Source of the DNA: Perca fluviatilis
Taxonomy: Eukaryota > Chordata > Actinopteri > Perciformes > Percidae
Reading direction: 5' to 3'
Assembly: GCF_010015445.1 (NCBI RefSeq)
Contig: NC_053112.1
Location: forward strand, 814,812-878,811
Length of the DNA: 64,000 nucleotides
The notes beneath the pieces are model-generated. The model searched no databases, was not told where the DNA came from, and worked only from the letters and a program-made list of their open reading frames with translations. Numbering within the stretch: position 1 is the stretch's first letter; every line of letters starts with the position of its first letter. Shown here piece after piece: positions 21,168 through 31,288 of this stretch. A program made the position numbers and the translations under genes.

Positions 21168-22577
21168 TCATCTGCAAAGAGCAGCGGTGAGATCCCCAGC
21201 CCACCAAACCGCAACCCCTCCCCCCCCCGACCACTGCGATATCCTGTCCATAAATATTACAAACAGGATTGGTGACAAAGCGCAGCCCTGGCGGAGGCCA
21301 ACCCTCACCTGAAACGAGTCCGACTTACTGCCGAGAACCCGGACACAGCTCTCACTTTGGTCGTACAGAGATTGGATGGCCCTGAGAAGAGACCCCCTCA
21401 CCCGATACTCCCGCAGCACCTCCCACAGTATCTCCCGGGGAACCCGGTCATACGCCTTTTCCAGATCCACAAAACACATGTAGACCGGTTGGGCATACTC
21501 CCAGGCTCCCTCCAGGATCCTTGCGAGAGTGAAGAGCTGGTCTGTTGTTTCACGACCAGGACGGAATCCGCATTGTTCCTCTTCAATCTGAGGTTCGACT
21601 ATCGGCCGAACCCTCCTTTCCAGCACCTTGGAGTAGACTTTACCAGGGAGGCTGAGAAGTGTGATACCCCTGTAATTGGCACACACCCTCTGGTCCCCCT
21701 TTTTAAAAAGGGGAACCACCACCCCGGTCTGCCACTCCTTTGGCACTGTCCCAGACTTCCACGCAATGTTGAAGAGGCGTGTCAACCAGGACAGCCCCTC
21801 CACACCCAGAGCTTTGAGCATTTCTGGACGGATCTCATCAATCCCAGGGGCTTTGCCACTGTGGAGTTGTTTGACTACATCAGTGACCTCCACCTGGGAA
21901 ATTGACAATGATCCCCCATCATCCTCCAGCTCTGCCTCTACCATAGAGGGCGTATTAGTCGGATTCAGGAGTTCCTCAAAGTGCTCCTTCCACCGCCCTA
22001 TTACCTCCTCAGTTGAGGTCAACAGTGTCCCATCCTTACTGTACACAGCTTGGATGGTTCCCCGCTTCCCCCTCCTGAGGTGGCGAACAGTTTTCCAGAA
22101 GCACCTTGGTGCCGACCGAAAGTCCTTCTCCATGTCTTCTCCAAACTTCTCCCACACCCGCTGCTTTGCCTCTTTCACGGCAGAGGCTACAGCCCTTCTG
22201 GCCCTTCGGTACACTGCAACTGCCTCCGGAGTCCTCTGGGGTAACATATCCCGGAAAGACTCCTTCTTCAGTCGGACGGCTTCCCTGACCACCGGTGTCC
22301 ACCACGGTGTTCGTGGGTTACCGCCCCTTAAGGCACCTAAGACCCTAAGACCACAGCTCCTCGCCGCAGCTTCAGCAATGGAAACTTTGAACATTGTCCA
22401 CTCGGGTTCAATGCCCCCAGCCTCCACAGGGATGCACGAAAAGCTCCGCCGGAGGTGTGAGTTGAAAGTCTGTCGGACAGGGGCCTCCTCCAGACGTTCC
22501 CAATTTACCCGCACTACCCGTTTGGGCTTACCAGGTCTGTCCAGAGTCTTCCCCCACCCCCTGACCCAACTCACCAC
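21168..22577 (-). pseudogene. Rex3-like reverse transcriptase, N-terminal and palm part
   Basis: The 469-residue frame carries the RTE linker (NPRTPWWTPVVREAVRLKKE), GKAPGIDEIRPEMLKALG, VVVPLFKKGDQRVCANYRGI, CGFRPGRETTDQLFTLARIL, CFVDLEKAYDRVPREILWEV and VGLRQGCALSPILFVIFMD. It loses frame just before the catalytic FADD block, whose codons are visible on the minus strand at about 21170-21190 in another frame. All motifs up to palm block B are intact, so this is a fairly young copy disabled by a frameshift. Confidence 0.88.
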
Positions 22578-23422
22578 CAGATGGTGATCAGTTGACAGTC
22601 TCGCCCTCTCTTCACCCGAGTGTCCAAAACATACGGCCTCAGATCAGATGAAACGATTATAAAATCGATCATTGACCTTTGGCCTAGGGTGCTCTGGTAC
22701 CAAGTACACTTATGAGCATCCCTATGTTCGAACATGGTGTTTGTTATAGACAATCCATGACTAGCACAGAAGTCCAACAACAAACAACCACTCTGGTTTA
22801 GATCAGGGAGGCCGTTCCTCCCAATCACGCCTCTCCATGTGTCTCCATCATTGCCCACGTGCGCGTTGAAGTCCCCCAGCAGAACAATGGAGTCCCCCAC
22901 TGGAGCCCCATGCAGGACTCCAGTCAAGGTCTCCAAGAAGGCCGAATACTCCGAACTCCTGTTTGGTGCATATGCACAAACAACAGTCAGAGTTTTCCCC
23001 CCCACAACCCGCAGGCGTAGGGAGGCGACCCTCTCGTCCACCGGGGCAAACTCCAACGCAGCGGCGCTCAGCCGGGGGCTTGTTAGTATCCCCACACCCG
23101 CCCGGCGCCTCACACCCTGGGCAACTCTAGAGAAGAAAAGAGTCCAACCCCTATCCAGGAGTATGGTTCCAGAACCGAGACTGTGCGTAGAGGTAAGCCC
23201 CACCAGATCTAACCGGTAGCGCTCCACCTCCCGCACCAGTTCCGGCTCCTTCCCCCACAGAGAGGTGACATTCCATGTCCCCAGAGCCAGCGTCTGCTGC
23301 CCGGGTCTGGTCCGTCGAGGCCCCTGACCTTCACTGCCACCCGTGTAGCAGCGCACCCGACCCCAGCGGTTCCTCCCACAGGTGGTGGGCCCAATAGAGA
23401 AGGCGTGTGTAACTAAATGCAC
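22571..23422 (-). pseudogene. Rex3-like endonuclease domain
   Basis: This 283-residue frame has the RTE endonuclease blocks: [20 protein letters not shown] (the conserved Asn), [13 protein letters not shown] (the Glu position altered in this block), [25 protein letters not shown], and [20 protein letters not shown]. The last block (SDHH type) is displaced by a frameshift, so it ends in QLITIWW rather than TDHHLVV. The role is nicking target DNA to prime reverse transcription. The frameshift uncouples it from RT. Confidence 0.85.
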
Positions 23423-23454
23423 CTACTCGCCCTAAGACAAAACAAATTCCAATC

Positions 23455-23649
23455 TTGTCTTTCGGCTCCCCTCAACCAGCACTGGCCTTGGCCGAGGCTG
23501 GTGTCGTACAACACTTCCCCCTGGGAGCACTGCAGCGAGGCACACTCTTGCGTTCCTTACCCGATTCCCACAGACACCTGCTGATTGTTGACTCGGACTG
23601 GGTCCTGTTCAAGGTTGATTCCATGGCAACCGGCTATGTATCGCTATGA
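23455..23649 (+). CDS. Possible second coding part of element X
   Basis: A 64-residue frame after the LINE insertion (ALALAEAGVVQHFPLGALQR, HRHLLIVDSDWVLFKVDSMA) precedes the element X 3' UTR. It could be the continuation of the transmembrane ORF interrupted by the LINE. I cannot show that the frames join, and there is no recognisable domain. Confidence 0.25.
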   Translation: MSFGSPQPALALAEAGVVQHFPLGALQRGTLLRSLPDSHRHLLIVDSDWVLFKVDSMATGYVSL

Positions 23650-24178
23650 CAATCGTGTGGACTGAGACAACAAGATTACAGGGCCAGACGTAGTTTGACT
23701 ACTCAGGCCTACACACACACACGAACCCTTACATATATACAGATATGCAATCACCCACCACACCCCGTATCTCGCCTTCGCCGCTTTGTACTCCCAGTCA
23801 GGCGGGCGGGTCTGTGACCAGCGCCTAACATGGCTGCAGGACCAGATGGCTGCTTGCCTGTGCTGGATTACCTCCACCCCAACACTCCCCTCCCCCATTG
23901 CGTGTCCTATGTGCTCTTGTATTGGTTATGTGCTTATGTTGCTGAGGTATTTTTTTCCTGTTCCCACACTGTACTCCTATGAGGGGCATAGTCTGGGAGT
24001 TGCCTTTTTCTCCTCCCCTCTTCTCATGTCATGCTGTATTTTCTTAATACCCTGTCTTCCTGCCCTGTCTACCCCATTGTCATATTTTATGTTTGTATAT
24101 GTATGGTCAGGTTGATGTGTTTGTATCTTGTAAAGTGCTTTGTGATTTTTATCTGTGAAATGCGCTCTATAAATAAAC

Positions 24179-24219
<41 letters not shown>

Positions 24220-24220
24220 C

Positions 24221-24929
24221 ACCAGCCTCACTTCCACAACTGTCATCCAAAAGCTTGCTAGGTTTGGAATCCCTCAGACTGTAATCAGTAATAATGGACC
24301 TTGTTACAGTTCGCAGGAGTTCCGAGCATTCACTCATGCATGGGACTTTGAGCACGTCACAAGCAGCCCACTGTACACACAGAGCAACGGATTGGCTGAA
24401 AAGACTGTGCAGACAGCGAAGGCCCTCATGGACAAAGCATGTGCACAGGGGACGGATCCTTACCTCAGCTTATTAGAATACAGAAACACCCCGGTTGATG
24501 GACTGAAGTCACCAGCGCAGCTGCTGATGAGCAGGCGCCCGCGCTCAATTCTCCCGGTCACTGAAAAGCAACTGCAGCCAGAGTTTGCCACAGCACAACC
24601 GACCGAACAGCCAAAACACTGCCTGCACTACCAGTGGGTGCCACAGTTTGCTAACAGCTCCCAGCAGGGACGTGGAAACCTGCAACAGTCACAGAAACAG
24701 CAGGTACCCAGAGGTCATACAACATCTGCACTGATGAAGGTCACTGGCTCAGGCGAAACAGGTGTCACCTTTTGCAGACTCCACCAAATGGCCCTGGACT
24801 AGAGCCTGTCACACTGCAACACAACACTGAACACACACCAGACACACAACCAACCCCCATAGCGTCAGCACATTACACTACCACAAGGTCAGGCCGCATA
24901 ATACGGCCAAGAGAAGTTTTGGACTTGTG
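24221..24929 (+). pseudogene. Gypsy-2 integrase, C-terminal core and pol end
   Basis: The integrase core resumes with LTSTTVIQKLARFGIPQTVI and SNNGPCYSSQEFRAF, where the second catalytic Asp is changed to Asn (D-N-G became N-N-G). SSPLYTQSNGLAEKTVQTAK then follows with the catalytic Glu, and YRNTPVDGLKSPAQLL. A frameshift ends this at 24802. The C-terminal TRSGRIIRPREVLDL lies in another frame up to a stop near 24927. The Asp change alone would inactivate it. Confidence 0.82.
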
Positions 24930-25800
24930 AAATTATATCAACACCTGAGTGTTACTAAAATCATATCTAAATATGAGGAAACAAAACCTAAAAAACAGAG
25001 CGGCGGTGAAGAGATGGAGCAACATTGGACAGACAACAGTCCAACGTCAGTATCCTTGGAATGAAAGTCATGGTATGTACATGTTGTCATGAGTTAATTA
25101 AACTTTTTTGTTCCTTCTTGTTTTTAGGCTTCAGTGTTTCTGCAGTTTAATCTCTTTGGAGGTCACACCTGTAGTAAATTGGTAAGGTAGTCAGAGATGT
25201 GTTTTTGTATGCATTTCATTACGTGGGCCTACATTCAGGGCTTGACATTCCTCACTCTGGCTATTATTTAGTTAGTGACGCAGCATTTTTGCTAGCCACT
25301 ATTTTGTGGGAAATTACATTATTATAAATATAGTTTTATTTGATTAGAGTTGACTGTGGTGTGCTACAATTCACTTGAACTAGAATTACAACCTTTTTAA
25401 TGTAAATGACCACCCAAATGTAGGCTCTAACAGTGATGAAATATTATGCTGTGATAAGGTTGTGTGTAAAGATCCTTATGTATGAAAACATGCAACCAAC
25501 GAAGGAACAGTACCAACTTCATCTTATGTTAAGCCAGGGGAAAATCTGTACATAACTAAAGTAATAAAAATGTAAGAGTAAACAAAACCTAACAGAGCTG
25601 CAGTAAGAGGCGAGCCAACACTGAATGGACAACATTCCAACTTCAGTTTCCTTGGGATGAAACTTCAGATTTGTACATGTTGTTATGAGTTCAGACTGTT
25701 TCTCCCACATTACATAATTAACCTGAAAACTGTCCAATCAGAGCGCTGACTGGCAGCCCTACAGGTGTGACTGGGTCCTGCTCACACGTCATATGACACT
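24930..25800. repeat. Non-coding stretch with a diverged direct duplication
   Basis: A unit of about 110 bp occurs at 24985-25096 and again at 25577-25692 (ACAAAACCTAA, CAACATT...CCAAC.TCAGT.TCCTTGG.ATGAAA, TTGTACATGTTGTTATGAGTT). Nothing coding is recognised. It may be a MITE relic or an old tandem duplication of host DNA. Confidence 0.5.
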
Positions 25801-25806
25801 TCTAGA

Positions 25807-25931
25807 TATAAAGGTGTTAGGATGAGTCAGGTGAACACAGACGGCAGCAGCATCTGTCACTGTCTGCTGATGAAGGTACGACGTCTCTTTGACCTCATCT
25901 GAACGGAACTTTAACAGCGGAACAAGCTGAC
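25807..25931 (+). promoter_or_regulatory. Candidate core promoter and 5' untranslated exon
   Basis: TATAAA at 25807-25812 is followed at normal distance by a GC-mixed stretch without stop-free coding (GACGGCAGCAGCATCTGTCA). Two possible donors follow, AAG|GTACG near 25875 and ACAG|GTAACA near 25932. It lies 4.2 kb upstream of the pyrin-domain exon on the same strand. It could be the first exon of that gene; the link is inferred from order only. Confidence 0.3.
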
Positions 25932-26349
25932 AGGTAACATTACTAATATAACTTTGATGAAGAAACTTTTGGGGGCTACATAATATACTTTAAGATGAGA
26001 GCAGTGATACATTCTTTCAGCACCATGATTTGTAGATGAAGTGTGACGTTTTGGCCAAAATGAGCCTTTTTATGTTCAATTGAGTCAGATTTAATCAGCA
26101 CCAGGAAACAAGTTAGATTTGAATCTCTGCTGCTGAGATATGAGGGAGTGTCAGAACGTCTCCATCAGCCTGAAGACTTTATTCTCTGAAACTTGGATCA
26201 GCTGTTTGTTCTCTGACTCTACAAAACTACTCAGAACCGTTTGTGAAGGCAGAGTTGTTTTTCAATGGCAGGTGTGTGTCACAAACTCCATCCCATCAAA
26301 AGTGTTGGTTTTGATTTGTGGACACACATCCTCAACAACAAGGTAAAAT

Positions 26350-26354
26350 ATAAA

Positions 26355-26423
<69 letters not shown>
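26350..26423. repeat. (ATT)n microsatellite
   Basis: About 24 uninterrupted TAT/ATT units. The poly-Tyr and poly-Asn frames through it are not genes. Confidence 0.95.
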
Positions 26424-27690
26424 CAGCAATGCAGTCTTTTAATCCTGAAGTACAGACTGAGTAAAAACACATACAGAGGTATCTGAAGGGACAAGTTGAA
26501 ACCTGCAGTTTCCCCTGAGGGGGAGTGCTCAACTCATTCCAATCAGATGTGTTAAACTTAAAGTTGTAGTTTTTATGATGATGTTATCTTTCTTGTACAT
26601 TATATTAGTGTTTGGTGTCATGCTGCTAGCAAGGCTAAAACAACAAGACAGCCTTTATTTCAAGAACTAAAAGCTGGTTGAACAAAAGTTAACAGAATAT
26701 ATGACTGACTTCAAATCTTCATGTGTGGTTTTCATTCATAGCATGCTGCTTTAAAAGTTACAGTTTCCATTTATACCCCTTTTACACCGGGTCACTCGCT
26801 CACATGTACTGTAAAAATAATGGATGTTTGGCCAGGAGTATGGCGATACCATCTTGGATTTTAAAAACCGGACATGACCATTTTTGAGAGGGTGGAGCTA
26901 GGGAGGATGATGCGGCCAAGCCAGTGATGTTTATGGTTGCAATATCGGTGAGCTAAATGCTAAAGAGGGAAAGTTATTGCGGGTAAACTTGAACCTCCGG
27001 GTACTGGTGCCATTTATCTGCATGCACGGCAGTACAGAAAATAGGCAGACTTTCCATTAAAGGACAATTCCGCCGCAAAATGAACCTTGGGGTTAATAAC
27101 ATATGTGTACCAAGTCGCTGTTCTCTGGGATATGTTTTTCATGCTAATTGAATTTGTCTCTAGCTTGAAACAAGCTAGCGCAAACTGGTGATTAGCTTAT
27201 AGCGCTAGCCTTAGGGGCACAGGTAAAGTAAAAAGTATTGAGAACTTTATAAGTGTACAGACGGTTTATTAAAAAGATAGATTATAAAGACTGTACTATT
27301 CACTATACAGGCAGGCGCCATCTTGGGAAAACAGTCATGACCAGTGGAACGAAGAACACTGTGCAACAAGTAACCAATAACGTAGCTCAAGCAGGGCGTT
27401 CGTGGTTCAATTGGTCATGACTGTTCACATCAACAAAGTGAAAACATACAGTGAGAGGGTCAAGTATACATTTATTAGGTCAATAACTTTGTGGGTCATA
27501 TATTAACGATTTAAGCGCACGTGCGTTTAGGGCGTGCTTCCAGGTAGATCTTCTTCATTGGAGGCGTGGAATGATTACATATAAACAATGAGCTATCCAT
27601 TTTGATAAGGAAATGTTTTGGGAGCCAGACTGGAATTGTTTCAAACAAATAAAGGAATCTAGGTAGTACTGTCATCTTGTGGCTTGTGGT
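26424..27690. other. Intergenic DNA, no gene recognised
   Basis: A MITE-like end stands at 27057 (TTAAAGGACAATTCCGCCGC), but I found no matching second end. The rest shows no domain-bearing frame. Confidence 0.5.
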
Positions 27691-27694
27691 GTGG

Positions 27695-28062
27695 CTTAGA
27701 ACTAACCAAACGTGCAATCACCTCTGACTGCATGCTGTACCGTATTAGCCCAGTAGAGTGTACTAATGAATTGCGTCTTCGTCTAAACACTTACTAATAA
27801 ATTGTCTTGTTTGTTTGTTTTTCTTTTATTGTTTCTCCCTGTTTTATATAAGAAATGTTATTTCTGTATATATTTTGCCTTAGAGTTAACCAAGCGTGGG
27901 TCACCTCTACTTGTATGCTGTACCGTATTAGCTCAGTAGAGCATATGTATGTTGTGTCTCTGTTTTAACATTTACTAATGAGTTGTCCTGTTTTTCTTTT
28001 CTTTCGTCCTGTTTTACTCTGTTTTATATAGCAAATGTTACTACTGTATATCGTTTGTACTT
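27695..28062. repeat. Tandem duplication of about 184 bp
   Basis: Copy one starts CTTAGAACTAACCAA at 27695 and copy two CTTAGAGTTAACCAAG at 27879. Both run through GCATGCTGTACCGTATTAG (TATGCTGTACC in copy two), ACTAATGA.TTGTC.TGTTT, CCTGTTTTA and AAATGTTA..ACTGTATAT. The copies differ by many substitutions and small indels. No coding. Confidence 0.8.
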
Positions 28063-28116
28063 TTAATTGTAATTTATACCTGCCTAATGAACTACAGATG
28101 GAAATTAGCCTTTGGG

Positions 28117-29037
28117 CTACAATCTGGCACTTTTACATGTACTGCTGTACATGTTCATCAAATGTGCATTGTCCTGAAATAAGAAATGAAATAAATAAGA
28201 AATAAATCTAAATCCCGTTATTGTCCCTGATTGCAATGGCAACCATGGCAATGGTTCTATGGCTAAGTCAAATGGGAATGGTGACAAACAACAGCCCTGA
28301 CACATACCTTTATAGATGGGAAAATATGCTGATATAGAGCCATTTGTTTTCACAGCCGACATTGGGCTACTGTATAAAATTTTAATTCAGTTGCTGAGGG
28401 TTCTCCAAATCCAAACTTCTTTATGACTGCATGCAAATACTCCCACTCTATCGTATTCAAAGACATCTCAGCGTCGAGTGACAGAATCACCTCAGGCTGC
28501 TGTTTTGGATGGGTGGAATACATTACATTGAAGATTGAAAAATGGCTGTCAACCTGGAATAAAGCCAGTCTGATCTTGATGTATAAGTGATGGAATCACA
28601 TCATTCAATCGGTTTGCTAGAATTTTATAATCACAGCAGAGGAGACTGATGGGTCTATAGGTTGAGCAGTCAAGTGGGTCCTTATCTTTCTTTAATATTA
28701 ATGATGTAGTTGCTTGGGTGAGGGTCCGTGGTAAACAGCCAGTCTCTAGCGTTTCGTCATACATTGATTTAAGTATAGGCACTAATCTGGAATAGAATAT
28801 TTTATAGTACTCGACTGGAAACCCATAAGGTCCTGGAGTCCGCCCACTATGCATGGAGTTAATTGCGGCTTGGATCTTGCTGATATTGAGAGGTTGATCA
28901 AGAGAGAGTTGGATGTCTGGACTAAGAGTGGGGGCATCAAAAGAGTCCAAAAAGGATTGCATTTTAGTTGTATTCGTATCCGCATCTGACAGATATAGAT
29001 TTGAGTAATAGCTTTGGAATTGGCAGTTTTGGGTCAC
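28117..29037 (-). mobile_element. L1/Tx1-type LINE fragment
   Basis: The minus strand carries RT pieces of the L1 group: QSYYSNLYLSD, SKIQAAINSMHSGRTPGPYG, LTQATTSLILKKDKDPLDCS, YRPISLLCCDYKILANRLND and HQDQTGFIPG (28549-29037). Downstream fragments VILSLDAEMSLNTIEWEYLH and then GMCQGCCLSPFPFDLAIEPL (28117-28362) follow out of frame. It spans fingers to palm block B only. No catalytic F/YADD block, EN or tail is visible. Confidence 0.85.
28549..29037 (-). pseudogene. L1-type RT fingers/palm fragment
   Basis: This 162-residue frame corresponds to the segment before and including the RT fingers of an L1-clade polymerase, ending at TGFIPG. The frame is lost where palm block A (LSLDAEMSLN in the next part) begins. 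It is a truncated, decayed copy and cannot act. Confidence 0.82.
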
Positions 29038-29053
29038 CTGTGGTTTTTATTAT

Positions 29054-29222
29054 ATTACATTACATTACATGTCATTTAGCTGACGCTTTTATCCAAAGCG
29101 ACTTACAATTGCTATATGTCAGAGGTCGCACGCCTCTGGAGCAACTAGGGGTTAAGTGTCTTGCTCAGGGACACATTGGTTGATGTATCGCACTGGGAAT
29201 CGAACCCGGATCTCCCGCACCC
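29054..29222 (-). repeat. SINE-like interspersed repeat with a tRNA-type B box
   Basis: The stretch TCATTTAGCTGACGCTTTTA, AAAGCGACTTACAATTGC, GGGTTAAGTGTCTTGCTCAG and GGGAATCGAACCCGGATCTC is a repeat common in fish genomes. Read on the minus strand the last phrase gives GGTTCGATTCCC, which fits a polymerase III B box. The A box is less clear, so it may be a tRNA-derived SINE or part of a DNA element. Repeated ATTAC units stand at its left edge. Confidence 0.55.
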
Positions 29223-30120
29223 GGACAAACGTTAATCTCTGTAATTTGGGAATTGCTAGCTGTCTGTCGGAATTGATGTGTGAGCATTCAACCTGCTTTT
29301 TCACCGTGTTCGTACATGAACACAATTCTAAGATGCATGAGACATTAAGGCTTCTCGGATCGGTTGATAACTCACACTTAGACTCCCGTTTGATAACATA
29401 GACTCATGCATTAGCATGGTTACGGTCTTGTTCAGTAGCCTGTAGCCTAGCCTAATGGGAGCTGTAAATTGGTAAACCGTAGCCTAAATTCGGCAAGAGT
29501 TTAACTTCTCAACTCGTTCTAGGGCAGGACTGGTCACCTTGTGACATTTACATACCGTGCACTGCATTATTAAACAGTTGTCATGCACAAAATCCTGCAA
29601 GTGGTGATTTTGTAAACACAAACATAGGCTAGATTAAAGAGTACAATTATATCACAGCTTTTTATTCGCAGAGTATTCAATGCACTGATACATTACAATG
29701 GCTCATGGGATTGGCTCTCAACGTTAGTAGTAAAGCATTCGGTAATTGAGTCAACAGTCACAGAGAACAGTCATACCCAGTAGCTCTCACTGCAACAGTT
29801 CTTCTACAACTCAACAACTCTTTCGGTCCAATCGTGCTGCTCGAGGTAGCTCATTTACTGATTGATTCTACCACCACTCCAGTGGAGGCGCTAATGATTA
29901 CTACACAAACAGTAGCAGAAGACCAGCTACACACAATGGAGCATACACCAATCACACGCTTGAGCGAAGCGATACCTGCACGAATGAGGTGAGCGACTTC
30001 AAAATGACATTAGGTCCAGCCCAAAGAGCAGCAGCAGGAGCTCTAACTGACTAAACTACACCTAAATCACACCAACACAGCTCCTATGTTGGCCAATGAG
30101 AACTTCTGCTCTGATACATT
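29223..30120. other. Upstream DNA of the pyrin-domain exon
   Basis: No coding or repeat signature recognised. The last 100 bases are candidate proximal regulatory DNA. Confidence 0.4.
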
Positions 30121-30122
30121 TG

Positions 30123-30145
30123 TGTTTCAGTTTTCTTTCAGTTTG
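30123..30145 (+). promoter_or_regulatory. Candidate IRF/ISRE-type site before the pyrin-domain exon
   Basis: Two copies of TTTCAGTT (30125-30132 and 30136-30143) stand 11 bases apart. On the minus strand each reads AACTGAAA, which fits the IRF core AANNGAAA. Tandem IRF half-sites are typical of interferon-responsive promoters. The position about 35-50 bases before the ATG would suit a gene of innate immunity. If an upstream exon is used, this lies in an intron instead. Confidence 0.35.
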
Positions 30146-30177
30146 ACAAAACTTTCTGATTTTAGTAGGAAGCCACG

Positions 30178-30448
30178 ATGACGGCAGTGGACCTTTTCAA
30201 CACTTTGGAGGATTTAAAAGAAGAGGAATTTAAGAAATTCAAATGGTGTCTGCAGCAAGACATCCTGGAAGGCTACCAAAGCATCAAAGTGTCCAAGTTG
30301 GAGAACGCAGAAAGGCAGGACACGGTGGATGTATTGGTGAATACCTATCAACTTCAAGGAGCTCTGAAGGTGACCAAGAAGGTTTTAGAAATGATCAAAA
30401 GGAATGATCTGGTGCAGAGTCTGCCAGACACCAGCTCAGGACCAGAAG
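30178..30448 (+). CDS. Pyrin-domain (PYD) exon
   Basis: ATG at 30178 opens MTAVDLFNTLEDLKEEEFKK and continues with FKWCLQQ, IKVSKLENAERQDTVDVLVN and ALKVTKKVLEMIKRNDLVQS, the six-helix death-fold pattern of a PYD, about residues 3-82. PYDs bind each other to nucleate inflammasomes (ASC, NLRP, pyrin). The exon closes at CCAGAAG|GTCAGT (donor 30449-30450), leaving one base over (phase 1). An ORF reading on to 30561 is intron. The next plausible plus-strand exon is the TRIM exon at 42290, whose acceptor is in matching phase. No NACHT exon is seen between. Alternatives are an NLRP or PYCARD-type gene whose other exons were lost or lie elsewhere. Confidence 0.8.
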
Positions 30449-30717
30449 GTCAGTCACCCTTTTTAATTTGTATTTTCAGGATGAAAGAGTGGGTGGACAT
30501 GAGAAACACAATACTTATAAGGGAACAGATTGTTATTTGTGACCAGGGGTCTCATTTATAAAACTGTGCGTAGGATCCTTACTATAAGTGTACGTGCGCC
30601 CAAAAGCCCAAAATGGCATACGCCGAAAAAAAGTCATATTTATAAAACCTTGTGTATGCACACCTGTAAGAAATGTTCCCTTTATAAATCAGAGATTACC
30701 TAAAAGTGTGCGTACAT

Positions 30718-31253
30718 TAGGGATGCACCGAATATTCGGCCACCGAAAATTTTCGGCCGAAAATGGCCCAAAAGGGCATTTTCGGTTTTCGGCCGAAATA
30801 CCTTTATCACCGAAACAATACGGCCGAAAATGTTGTGATGACGCAAACAGAAACCGCGACCTGCACGTGTCCGTACCGGATCCATTCCACCTGCAAAGCG
30901 TCTCCTAGGTAAAGAGGTTGGAGACGGACCACGGAGTGAAAACAATGAAAAGTACGCTCTTAGAGTCTGTCAGCCCACGTTTCAGTGAGATCTGTTCGGA
31001 TCCTCTGCACTTCATCGCGACTGTACTTGATCCGCGTTATAAAGACCATTACTTGGATGCGGAAATAAAGCAGGGCGCACGAGAAATGATCCAGGCGCGA
31101 TGGATGCGGAGAACCCGCGTGGAGACGGAGAGGAGCAGCCCAGCGCAGGAGATCAGAGCGCCAGGAAAAAAGACTCGTCTCTCTGCACCAGATGAGGGGC
31201 ATGCACCCTCGTTGTCTGATATGTTCAGTGAAATCCTGCAAGAAAGTGCCTCA

Positions 31254-31288
<35 letters not shown>

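Larger units (their letters stand above)
20362..23422 (-). mobile_element. Rex3-like LINE (RTE clade), nearly complete ORF region
   Basis: Read on the minus strand it begins with the endonuclease and ends with CCGGATAAGCGGATGAAGAT and GGAT repeats at 20381-20362, the GATG-type tail typical of Rex3. Endonuclease and RT lie in adjacent frames overlapping at 22571-22577. The family's usual C-terminal region is recognisable but broken. It sits inside element X, which sits inside Gypsy-2, so it is the youngest of the three insertions. Confidence 0.85.
19896..24220 (+). mobile_element. Element X: unclassified retroelement-like unit with a TTAC-repeat tail
   Basis: The plus-strand unit starts somewhere after 19896, holds the transmembrane ORF at 20026, is split by a Rex3-like LINE (20362-23422), and ends at 24220 with TGTAAAGTGCTTTGTGATTT, ATAAATAAACTTTACTTACT and about ten TTAC repeats. 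The tail with short tandem repeats and the presence of a second 5'-truncated 3' end (19501-19895) are typical of target-primed retroposition. No reverse transcriptase is visible in the surviving part, so it may be non-autonomous. I do not recognise the family. Confidence 0.55.
16733..24929 (+). mobile_element. Second Ty3/Gypsy element (K02A2.6/mag-like), split by a nested insertion
   Basis: Gag, protease, RT, RNase H and integrase follow in one direction from 16.8 to 19.5 kb and resume at 24221 with the rest of integrase, ending in TRSGRIIRP-type sequence and a stop at about 24927. The 4.7 kb between belongs to other elements. No LTR is seen at either end; the element starts abruptly at the LINE B tail. 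Frameshifts and stops are scattered throughout. It is older than the elements inside it. Confidence 0.85.

Noticed and set aside
21676..22587. 303-codon plus-strand frame
   Set aside because: It is the antisense of the Rex3-like RT, which shows all family motifs on the minus strand; the plus frame has no domain.
22839..23219. 126-codon plus-strand frame
   Set aside because: Antisense of the Rex3-like endonuclease.
26265..26532. Poly-Tyr and poly-Asn frames
   Set aside because: Produced by the (ATT)n microsatellite.
29160..29222. tRNA gene from the GGTTCGATTCCC-like box
   Set aside because: No cloverleaf with acceptor and anticodon stems can be drawn; it is part of an interspersed repeat.
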